The notes below the pieces were generated by a model, which ran no database searches, was not told where the DNA came from, and saw only the letters and a list, made by a program, of their open reading frames with translations. The translations under genes were made by a program, and so were the position numbers. Positions 1-4,946 of a DNA stretch of 8,962 nucleotides are shown piece after piece. Location: the NCBI GenBank assembly GCA_052386975.1, contig JBQTJQ010000204.1:1-8962 (forward strand), read 5' to 3'. Source of the DNA: JACPFV01 sp052386975. GTDB lineage: Bacteria > Pseudomonadota > Gammaproteobacteria > Nevskiales > Nevskiaceae. Positions within the stretch are counted from its first letter, which is position 1; the number at the start of each line of letters is the position of its first letter.

Positions 1-98
1 TGGCTGCCGTAGTGGATCGGCATCTCCCAGCCGCCGAAGTCGACGAGCTTGGCGCCGAGGGCCTGGTGGCGGGAATGGAGAGCCGTCTTCTTGAGCAT
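1..98 (-). CDS. gcvT: Glycine cleavage system T protein (aminomethyltransferase), 5' end only
   Basis: Only the first 32 codons are in the window; the gene runs off the left edge. Read on the minus strand from the ATG at 98-96 it begins MLKKTALHSRHQALGAKLVD and continues FGGWEMPIHYGS. This is the standard GcvT N-terminus: a short 'KTxLHxxH' lead, then the 'DFGGWEMPIxYGS' folate-binding-domain signature. GcvT transfers the methylene group from the aminomethyl-lipoyl arm of GcvH to tetrahydrofolate and releases ammonia, in the cytosolic glycine cleavage system. The start is fixed by the family N-terminus, although the ribosome site is poor (CCGGAACC just before ATG). A tandem glycine riboswitch lies directly upstream, which independently supports the call. 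gcvH and gcvP probably follow outside the window; that is an inference from the usual operon. Confidence 0.93.
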   Translation of the reverse strand, partial: MLKKTALHSRHQALGAKLVDFGGWEMPIHYGS

Positions 99-131
99 GG
101 TTCCGGTGCCTGGTTGTCCCGAAACCGCCCT

Positions 132-320
132 TCTGTCCGTTGACCTGAGAGTTCACCCTGGCGGGCTACCCCTTCGGTGGCCGCCCAACGAGTGGGCCAG
201 CGCTCTCCAGATCCGAATGCCCTTGCGGGCAGCCTCGCGGTCCTTTTGCCTGAGCGATTCCGGGCGGAATTTGCGCCTTCGGCCCCCCGTTTTTGAGGCG
301 GGGCGTCTCCCGCGAGACGT
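132..320 (-). promoter_or_regulatory. Tandem glycine riboswitch upstream of gcvT
   Basis: Two glycine aptamers lie in series on the minus strand. The promoter-proximal aptamer 1 (about 236-318) has the GCGGGAGAC opening, the core GCCGAAGGCGCAA and the closing CTCAGGCAAAAGGACCGC. Aptamer 2 (about 132-214) has CTGGAGAGCG, the core ACCGAAGGGGTAGCC and the closing CTCTCAGGTCAACGGACAG. These are the conserved elements of the glycine riboswitch family, including the CCGAAGG bulge region and the CTCAGG...GGAC strand of the P1/P3 junction. The linker (219-230) can form a small GCCC-GCAA-GGGC hairpin. The element ends about 33 nt before the gcvT ATG, and I find no terminator stem followed by a T tract there. 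Control at translation initiation is therefore more likely than transcription termination (inference). By precedent for gcv operons it should switch expression on when glycine is abundant. Confidence 0.95.
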
Positions 321-333
321 AATTCGGAGGCGC

Positions 334-362
334 ATGATAAGCCCGGACCGGGCCTCCCGCCA
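334..362 (-). promoter_or_regulatory. Probable promoter of the riboswitch-gcvT transcript
   Basis: On the minus strand a good -10 hexamer, TATCAT (339-334), lies about 14 nt before the first riboswitch base. That is the right distance for transcription to start a few bases ahead of aptamer 1. With a 17-nt spacer the -35 position reads TGGCGG (362-357), a poor match to TTGACA, so an activator or alternative sigma contact may help. The spacer holds a perfect odd palindrome, GCCCGGACCGGGC (341-353). The -10 is reasonably supported by its position; the -35 is weak. Confidence 0.5.
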
Positions 363-399
363 GCATTGGAAAAACTTGCCTTCGGCGTAGCCTTGGGGC

Positions 400-1596
400 A
401 TGGCAAAGGTGCTTTTGGCATGGGAGTTGGGGGGCAATTACGGCCACCTCGTCGCCCTGCGGGCGCTGGCCCGGGAACTCAAGCGCCAGGGCCATGCCTG
501 CACCTTTGCGGTACGCGACCTGGGCAGCGCCCAGGGCTTCCTCGACCCGGCCCTCGGCCCGCTGGTGCAGTCGCCGGTGCGGCTCACGTCCGGTCCCAAC
601 CGGGTGCGGCGGCAGCTGTCCTACGCCAGCCTCCTGCACAACATCGGCTTCAACGACCCGGTCGGGCTGGCCGGGCGCATCCAGGCCTGGCGCACGCTGT
701 ACCGGGCGCTGGGCACCGAGTTCCTGTTCGCCGACCACAGCCCGGTGGCGCTGATCGCGGCGCGCACCCTCGGCATCCCGGCCGCGTGCATCGGCAACGG
801 TTTCACCGTGCCGCCGGTGCAATCCCCCTTCCCGAGTTTTGTGTCATCCCGAGCGAAGCGAGGGATCTTGCCTTCCGACGTCCCGGACTCGGTGCTCCTG
901 GCAAACGAGGCAGCGGTGCTGAAGGAGCTCAACCACGCCCTCGCCCTGCTCAAGCTCAAACCCTTCGCCCTGCTCCAGGACATCTTCCGCGGCGCCAGCC
1001 CGGCGCTGTTCACCTACGCCCCGCTCGACCACTACGACGTGCCGCGCGCGGAGACCTACCGCGGGCTCCCGGACTACTCATATGGAGCGCGGCCGCAGTG
1101 GCCCTCCGGCAAAGGCCCGAAGGTGTTCGCGTACCTCACGCCGAACGCCTCGCTGCCGGTGGTGCTGAAAGCGCTCAAGCAGAGCAAGGCGCGGGTGCTG
1201 CTGCGGATACCGGGCGCCCTGCCCGACGCGGCCAACGATGCGCTGCGACCGGGGCTTTCCTTCGTCACCGAGCCCGTGCATTTCCGGCAGGCGGCGGAGA
1301 GTTGCGACGCGTTCGTGAACTACGGGGCGCACTCGACCGTGGCGGAGTTTCTGCTGGCCGGCAAACCCGGAATCCTGGTACCGGACCTGCATGAACGGAT
1401 TCTAACTGCACGAAGGACCGCGGGGATGGGCGCTGCGCTGAGCGTGAGGGCTACGCGTGTTGCCCCGATCGGGCGCGCACTGGAGCGCGTCATCGACGAG
1501 CCCGCTGCTCGGCGAGCGGCAAGTGCGTTCGCTGCAGAGCACGGGCGACCCGAGCGCGGACAAATACTCCCTGCACTCGTCGGGGAAGTTCTCTAG
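400..1596 (+). CDS. GT-B fold glycosyltransferase of the UGT/MGT type (family 1-like), substrate unknown
   Basis: A 398-residue protein with the two-domain layout of macrolide/UDP-glycosyltransferase-like enzymes. The N-terminus MAKVLLAWELGGNYGHLVAL is the 'GxxGHLxPxxALAxELxxRGH' acceptor-domain opening. The C-terminal motif at about residues 305-345 (CDAFVNYGAHSTVAEFLLAG, then KPGILVPDLHERILTARR) is the family's nucleotide-sugar-binding signature; the usual HGGxGT is here YGAHST. The protein is soluble, with no signal peptide or membrane helix. The ATG at 400 gives the conserved N-terminus; a G-run at 395-398 is a poor, very close ribosome site. Residues 148-158 (VSSRAKRGILP) are encoded by a dispersed repeat (841-873) sitting between the PPxxSPFP loop and the LLANEAAVL helix, so that peptide is not native to the family. 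It is divergent from gcvT. The lipoprotein gene follows after 70 nt. The sugar and acceptor cannot be inferred. Confidence 0.85.
   Translation: MAKVLLAWELGGNYGHLVALRALARELKRQGHACTFAVRDLGSAQGFLDPALGPLVQSPVRLTSGPNRVRRQLSYASLLHNIGFNDPVGLAGRIQAWRTLYRALGTEFLFADHSPVALIAARTLGIPAACIGNGFTVPPVQSPFPSFVSSRAKRGILPSDVPDSVLLANEAAVLKELNHALALLKLKPFALLQDIFRGASPALFTYAPLDHYDVPRAETYRGLPDYSYGARPQWPSGKGPKVFAYLTPNASLPVVLKALKQSKARVLLRIPGALPDAANDALRPGLSFVTEPVHFRQAAESCDAFVNYGAHSTVAEFLLAGKPGILVPDLHERILTARRTAGMGAALSVRATRVAPIGRALERVIDEPAARRAASAFAAEHGRPERGQILPALVGEVL
841..873 (+). repeat. Dispersed palindromic repeat, copy A, read through in frame inside the glycosyltransferase gene
   Basis: The segment GTGTCATCCCGAGCG-AAGCG-AGGGATCTTGCC has the outer complementary arms ATCCC/GGGAT. 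It matches copies at 6269-6317 and 4381-4408, both on the minus strand, which share GTGTCAT(T/C)CC at one end and GG(G/A)ATC(T/C)TGC at the other. Its translation, VSSRAKRGI, is a peptide typically produced when this widespread bacterial repeat lies in an open frame. It starts exactly at codon 148 of the host gene. Confidence 0.8.
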
Positions 1597-1666
1597 AGGA
1601 GGCGTAGGCGCGATTGCGCGGCCCGGGCATACTGGCCGCGTCCGGACATCGTTGGGGGTGGCGCGG

Positions 1667-2293
1667 ATGCACTTTTCGGCGGACTTCCATCGCGGCGCGG
1701 CGACTGCCGCCGCATGCGCTTTGCTCGCCCTCCTCTGCGCCGGCTGTCAGATGCCCGCCAAGGGCTATCGCACCGTGCCGGACACCGAGCTGCCGAAGCA
1801 CGCACCCACCGGCATTACCTTCCCCGCCACCGCCGGCAGCATGCCGCGCACCTACGTCCACGAAAAGGTCGGCGAGCCGAAGTCGGTCAAGGTCGGTTAT
1901 GGCGACGGCGCGTGGCTCGAGGTCACCCCCTCGCGCGGCGGCGCCGGCGCCAGGCTCACGGCGCTGAAAAAGGAGCTGCTGGTACGGCATACGGACACCG
2001 TCGTCACGCAGCCCGCCCGGCTCGATCGCGCGCTGTTCCGCGGCTGGAAGACCGCGGTGCTCCAGCACCGCGAAGCCGAACCCGGCTCTCGTCCGGACGC
2101 GCGCGAGCGCGGCCCGCTGCGGCGCGATTTCCTGGCCACGCGCCGGTGCGGCGCCTACATGCTGAGCGTGCGCGCCTGGGCCGTGGATTCGGTCGAAACC
2201 GAGTCGCTGCAGCGCCTCGGGGAAGCCATGCGTGTAATCTTCCCCGACCCGGGCGCCGCGCCGGGCCACGGTTTCGCCTGTGGGGACGCATGA
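1667..2293 (+). CDS. Predicted lipoprotein of unknown function
   Basis: A 208-residue protein that I do not recognise. The ATG at 1667 follows a G-rich ribosome site (GGGGGTGG) and gives a lipoprotein-type signal peptide: a short polar N-terminus with His8-Arg9, the hydrophobic stretch AATAAACALLALLCAG, and Cys27 as the predicted lipidated residue. The lipobox is C-A-G-C, with Cys rather than the usual Leu at -3. An in-frame GTG at 1658 is an alternative start, and the open frame extends back to 1457 into the glycosyltransferase gene, which I reject as non-coding. The mature part is mixed alpha/beta in appearance, basic, with 'GYGDGAWLEVTPS' near residue 85 and two further Cys residues near the C-terminus (RRCGAYM and FACGDA). 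It is probably anchored in the outer membrane facing the periplasm (inference). Its stop overlaps the next gene's start (ATGA), so the two are likely translated together. Confidence 0.72.
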   Translation: MHFSADFHRGAATAAACALLALLCAGCQMPAKGYRTVPDTELPKHAPTGITFPATAGSMPRTYVHEKVGEPKSVKVGYGDGAWLEVTPSRGGAGARLTALKKELLVRHTDTVVTQPARLDRALFRGWKTAVLQHREAEPGSRPDARERGPLRRDFLATRRCGAYMLSVRAWAVDSVETESLQRLGEAMRVIFPDPGAAPGHGFACGDA

Positions 2294-2469
2294 AAATCGC
2301 CGTCAAGGAATGCAACGACGAGGAGTTGGTCGAAGCCGAGAAGCGCTGGCAGGCCAAGGGCTACAAGCTCGTCGACAAGACCGATCCGAAGACGCTCGAG
2401 CCCATGGAGTACCTGAAGGCCTTCAACAGCAAGGCCGCGTGGGTGCTGGCGCGACGAGATCCCGACTAG
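2290..2469 (+). CDS. Small hypothetical protein (59 aa), translationally coupled to the lipoprotein
   Basis: The ATG at 2290 overlaps the lipoprotein's TGA as ATGA, with GGGGA just upstream as a ribosome site. Both arrangements favour a real gene. The 59 residues are highly charged and soluble (MKIAVKECNDEELVEAEKRW at the N-terminus). An amphipathic helix is likely at about residues 9-23, followed by a GYKLVDKTDP turn and a YLKAFNSKAAWVLARR segment. There is no signal peptide, so it should stay in the cytoplasm even though its coupled partner is predicted to be exported. I do not recognise the family and assign no function. The stop codon TAG ends at 2469, and the convergent ubiI-like gene ends at 2470, so no intergenic base separates them. 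Confidence 0.68.
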   Translation: MKIAVKECNDEELVEAEKRWQAKGYKLVDKTDPKTLEPMEYLKAFNSKAAWVLARRDPD

Positions 2470-2473
2470 CTAG
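2466..2473. other. CTAGCTAG palindrome carrying both stop codons of two convergent genes
   Basis: The plus-strand TAG at 2467-2469 ends the 59-aa gene, and the minus-strand TAG at 2472-2470 ends the ubiI-like gene. Both lie within an 8-bp palindrome. There is no spacer and no terminator-like stem with a T tract nearby, so the two transcripts probably run into each other. Confidence 0.75.
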
Positions 2474-3657
2474 ATCCGCATCGCCCGCTTCGCCAGCGCC
2501 GCCTTCACCATGCCGGCTCGCCCGACCAGCGACATGCCGAGCTCGCGCAGGCCGCCGAGTTCCGGCGCGCGCATCCGGAACAGCCGGTGCAGGCCGTCCA
2601 CCAGCGCGAGCGCCTCGACGTTCTCGGCCTTGCGGCGGCGCTCGTAGCGCTGCAACACGCGCAGCGCGCCGATCGGTTTCTTCTGCTTGCGTGCTTCGCA
2701 CAGCACGGCGACCAGCGCTTCGACGTCGGCCAGGCCCAGGTTGAGCCCCTGCCCGGCCATCGGATGGATCACGTGCGCGGCGTCGCCGACCAGGGCGACG
2801 CCGGGCGCGACGTAGCTCTGCGCGTGCAGCAGCCGCAGCGGGAAAGCGAAGCGCTTGTCGGCCGCGGTGATCGCCCCCAGGTGCTGCTGGAACGCCTCGC
2901 CCAGTTCAGCGCGGAATCGCGCGTCGGGCAGCGCCATCAGCTCGTCGGCCTCGGAAGTGTCGGTGGACCAGACGATGGACGAGCGGCCGTCGGCCAGCGG
3001 CAGGAACGCCAGCGGGCCTGAGGGCATGAAGCGCTGGTACGCGGTGCCCTTGTGAGGTTTCTCCGTGGCGACGTTGCACACGATCGACCGCTGCGGATAC
3101 GCCCAGCCGCCGACGTCGATGCCGGCCGCCTCGCGCAACGGCGAGTCGGCGCCTTCGGCCGCGATCACCAGGTCCGCTTCCACGCTGTCATTCCCGCGAA
3201 AGCGGGAATCCAGTTTGAGAGTCACTGGACCCCCGCTTTCGCGGGGGTGACCGATGCTTGTCACCTGCATGCCGGTCATCACGTCGACGCCGCTGAGCGC
3301 ATCCCACAGCGTCGCGCGCAGCAGGCTGTCTTCGACGATGTGGCCGAGCTCCGGTACGGCCAACTCGGCGGCGTCGAACGTCAGGCTCTGCGCCGGCGTG
3401 CCTTCCCACACCTGCATGCGGGTGTATGGGCTGGCGCGCTGGGCGGCGATCTTGCTCCACACGCCGCAGGCGTCGAGGAACCGTGCCGAACCGGGCGACA
3501 GCGCGTAGACCCGTGCGTCATGGTGCTCGGGCTTCCACGGCGCCGGCGCCTTGCCCTTCTCGATCAGCGCGACGTTGAAGCCCTCGCGATTCAGGGCGAG
3601 CGCGGCGGCGGCGCCGACCACGCCGCCGCCGACGACGACGACGTCGTAGCGCTTCAC
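2470..3657 (-). CDS. ubiI: FAD-dependent ubiquinone biosynthesis hydroxylase (UbiI/VisC-like)
   Basis: A 395-residue flavoprotein of the UbiH/UbiF/UbiI/COQ6 family. Visible motifs are the ADP-binding Rossmann motif VVVGGGVVGAAAAL (residues 6-20), an acidic strand end (LIEKG, 31-35), DARVYALS (47-54), the 'DG'-type motif AAEGADS (166-172), and the second FAD motif VGDAAHVIHPMAGQGLNLG (290-308). GD at 291-292 and HxIHP fit UbiI/UbiF/UbiM rather than UbiH. The start is GTG at 3657, overlapping the ubiH stop as GTGA. Such enzymes use O2 and NAD(P)H to hydroxylate the ubiquinone ring; E. coli UbiI acts at C5. The symbol follows the ygfB-pepP-ubiH-ubiI order, but ring position varies among these enzymes, so the regiochemistry is uncertain. 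Residues 136-157 are encoded by a palindromic repeat (3187-3251) in what is normally a variable beta-hairpin. Confidence 0.85.
   Translation of the reverse strand: MKRYDVVVVGGGVVGAAAALALNREGFNVALIEKGKAPAPWKPEHHDARVYALSPGSARFLDACGVWSKIAAQRASPYTRMQVWEGTPAQSLTFDAAELAVPELGHIVEDSLLRATLWDALSGVDVMTGMQVTSIGHPRESGGPVTLKLDSRFRGNDSVEADLVIAAEGADSPLREAAGIDVGGWAYPQRSIVCNVATEKPHKGTAYQRFMPSGPLAFLPLADGRSSIVWSTDTSEADELMALPDARFRAELGEAFQQHLGAITAADKRFAFPLRLLHAQSYVAPGVALVGDAAHVIHPMAGQGLNLGLADVEALVAVLCEARKQKKPIGALRVLQRYERRRKAENVEALALVDGLHRLFRMRAPELGGLRELGMSLVGRAGMVKAALAKRAMRI
3187..3251 (-). repeat. 65-bp inverted-repeat element (copy D, 'VIPAKAGIQ/DSRFRGND' type) inside ubiI
   Basis: Two 27-bp arms (3187-3213 and 3225-3251) are inverted copies agreeing at 23 of 27 positions, with an 11-nt centre (TTTGAGAGTCA). 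Each arm is also a hairpin of its own: TTCCCGC-GAAA-GCGGGAA in one and CCCCCGC-TTTC-GCGGGGG in the other. The four differences between the arms are two compensating base-pair changes within each hairpin (TT/AA against CC/GG). On the minus strand it is translated as HPRESGGPVTLKLDSRFRGN and keeps the ubiI frame open. This is a well-known type of dispersed proteobacterial repeat. Confidence 0.9.
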
Positions 3658-4841
3658 TTGCGCGCCACTTTGGGCGTGCCGCCGGCGGAGCCCCGGTTCT
3701 GCCCCATAAACGCGCGGCGCACCGGCGGCAGCAGGTCGAGCGCGAGCAAACCCCAGTGGCGCGCGTCGGCCAGACCTGCGATGGAATTGGAGAAGATTCG
3801 CACCAGGCCGTCGGTGAAATCGGACACACGCTCGCGCTCCTTGCTCCGGCGCGCTTCGTACTCAGCGAGCACGCTCGGGGCGCCCGGGTCTTCTGCCGCG
3901 CCGACCAGCTCGGCCACGGTGGCGACGTCGCGCAGCCCGAGGTTGAAGCCCTGCGCCGCGATCGGATGCAGCGTCTGCGCGGCGTTGCCGGCGAAGATCG
4001 TGCGCGGCGCGGTCAGCGCGTCGCTGAGCACGCGCGTGAGCGGATGGCCGTTGCGCCCGCCGGCCTCCAGGAAACGGCCGAGGCGCATGCCGAAGCCGTC
4101 CTGAAGCTGCGCAAGGAACTCTCCGTCGCTCCAGGCCAGCATCTTCGGCGCCTCGCTCGCGGGCACGGTCCAGATCACGCCGCAGCGCCCATCCGGCTTG
4201 GGGATGATCGCGATCGGCCCGCCCGGCAGGAAGCGCTCGTAGGCCACGCCCTTGTGCGGGCGCTCGGGCCGCACCGCGGTCACGATGGCGACCTGCCCGT
4301 AGTCGGTCTCGCGCGCGCCGATGTTCAGCGCCTTGCGGATGGCGGATTGGGCGCCGTCGCAGGCGACGGTGAGCTTGCAAGCAAGATTCCCTTGCGCCGG
4401 AATGACACGCAAACGTACATCGTTCGCACCCTGCTCCAGCCCGTCTACCTTCGCCGGACAGATCAACTCGACGTTCTTCAACTCACCGAGCTTCTGCCAC
4501 AGCACCGCGCCGAGCGCGCGTACCGGCACGTTCCAGCCCAGCGCGTCCTCGCCCGCTTCCTCCGCGGTGAAGCGCGCGACGCCGAAGCGGCCGCGCTCGG
4601 AGATGTGCGTGGCGAGGATCGGCGTGGCTTCGGGCGCCAGGCGTTGCCATAGGCCCAGCCCGGCGTAGATGCGCCGGCTCACGACATTCAGCGCAATCTC
4701 GCGCTCGTCCCAGCTCGGCAGCGACTTCGGGGGCGCGGCGGCTTCGATCAGCGCGATTTTCTTGCCGCCCGGCGCCAGCGCGATGGCCAGCGACGCGCCG
4801 ACCAGGCCGCCGCCGACTACCGCGATGTCTACTTGTGTCAT
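3654..4841 (-). CDS. ubiH: 2-octaprenyl-6-methoxyphenol hydroxylase UbiH
   Basis: A 395-residue FAD monooxygenase of ubiquinone synthesis; in E. coli UbiH performs the C1 ring hydroxylation as part of a soluble Ubi complex. Motifs are the Rossmann GGGLVG at residues 10-15 (MTQVDIAVVGGGLVGASLAI), DEREIALN (45-52), ACDGAQS (160-166), and GNAAQTLHPIAAQGFNLG (285-302). Asn286 in place of the Asp of 'GDAAH' together with QTLHPIA is characteristic of UbiH and separates it from its downstream paralogue. I chose the ATG at 4841 because the Rossmann strand begins right after it. An ATG at 4862 would add MPSYESG, but those residues come from REP-like DNA. The ribosome site (GTCCGGA) is weak. The stop overlaps the ubiI start by 4 nt, so coupled translation is likely. 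Residues about 146-154 (VIPAQGNLA) are repeat-derived, lying in the hairpin before the AxDG motif. Confidence 0.9.
   Translation of the reverse strand: MTQVDIAVVGGGLVGASLAIALAPGGKKIALIEAAAPPKSLPSWDEREIALNVVSRRIYAGLGLWQRLAPEATPILATHISERGRFGVARFTAEEAGEDALGWNVPVRALGAVLWQKLGELKNVELICPAKVDGLEQGANDVRLRVIPAQGNLACKLTVACDGAQSAIRKALNIGARETDYGQVAIVTAVRPERPHKGVAYERFLPGGPIAIIPKPDGRCGVIWTVPASEAPKMLAWSDGEFLAQLQDGFGMRLGRFLEAGGRNGHPLTRVLSDALTAPRTIFAGNAAQTLHPIAAQGFNLGLRDVATVAELVGAAEDPGAPSVLAEYEARRSKERERVSDFTDGLVRIFSNSIAGLADARHWGLLALDLLPPVRRAFMGQNRGSAGGTPKVARK
4381..4408 (-). repeat. Dispersed palindromic repeat, copy C (short form), inside ubiH
   Basis: On the minus strand it reads GTGTCATTCC, then GGCGCAAG, then GGAATCTTGC. 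Both ends match copy A (841-873) and copy B (6269-6317), but the middle is reduced to a small loop closed by ATTCC/GGAAT. It is translated in frame as VIPAQGNLA within UbiH. Confidence 0.72.
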
Positions 4842-4850
4842 TCCGGACTC

Positions 4851-4946
4851 GTAGGACGGCATTCCGATGCGTAGGGCGGCATTCCGATGCGTAGGGCGGC
4901 ATTCCGATGCCGCCGTCAGTCAGTCGGCAATGGATTGCCGACCTAC
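4851..4946 (+). repeat. REP/BIME-like palindromic cluster (GTAG...CTAC) between ubiH and pepP
   Basis: Three exact 20-bp tandem units start with GTAG (4851-4870, 4871-4890, 4891-4910: GTAGG(A/G)CGGCATTCCGATGC; the first differs at one base). The third completes a hairpin, GGCGGCAT-TCCG-ATGCCGCC (4895-4914). After an 8-nt linker (GTCAGTCA) comes a second hairpin, GTCGGCAA-TGGA-TTGCCGAC (4923-4942), followed by CTAC (4943-4946), the inverse of GTAG. A GTAG-headed hairpin facing a hairpin ending in CTAC is the layout of REP sequences paired as a BIME, the kind associated with RAYT transposases in other genomes. The cluster fills 4851-4942 of the 101-nt pepP-ubiH gap, and its CTAC supplies the pepP stop codon TAG. 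Confidence 0.85.

Noticed and set aside
284..300. C-run followed by TTTTT as an intrinsic terminator on the plus strand
   Set aside because: It lies within riboswitch aptamer 1 read on the other strand, and no plus-strand gene ends upstream of it.
49..822. Open frames across the gcvT upstream region (49-390 plus; 166-822 minus)
   Set aside because: They overlap the riboswitch and its promoter, have no ribosome sites, and the peptides match only translated riboswitch or shadow of the glycosyltransferase.
366..1394. A 342-codon plus-strand frame overlapping the glycosyltransferase
   Set aside because: It is frame-shifted relative to the recognisable GT-B protein, is Arg/Pro/Ala-rich, and has no domain signature.
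1620..1640. CATACT (1628-1633) as a -10 box for the lipoprotein gene
   Set aside because: No acceptable -35 stands at 15-19 nt, and the gene lies 70 nt after the glycosyltransferase, so co-transcription explains its expression.
4851..4910. Tandem 20-bp units as a possible CRISPR array
   Set aside because: The units are directly adjacent with no spacers, and they are part of a GTAG-type palindromic cluster. No cas gene is nearby.
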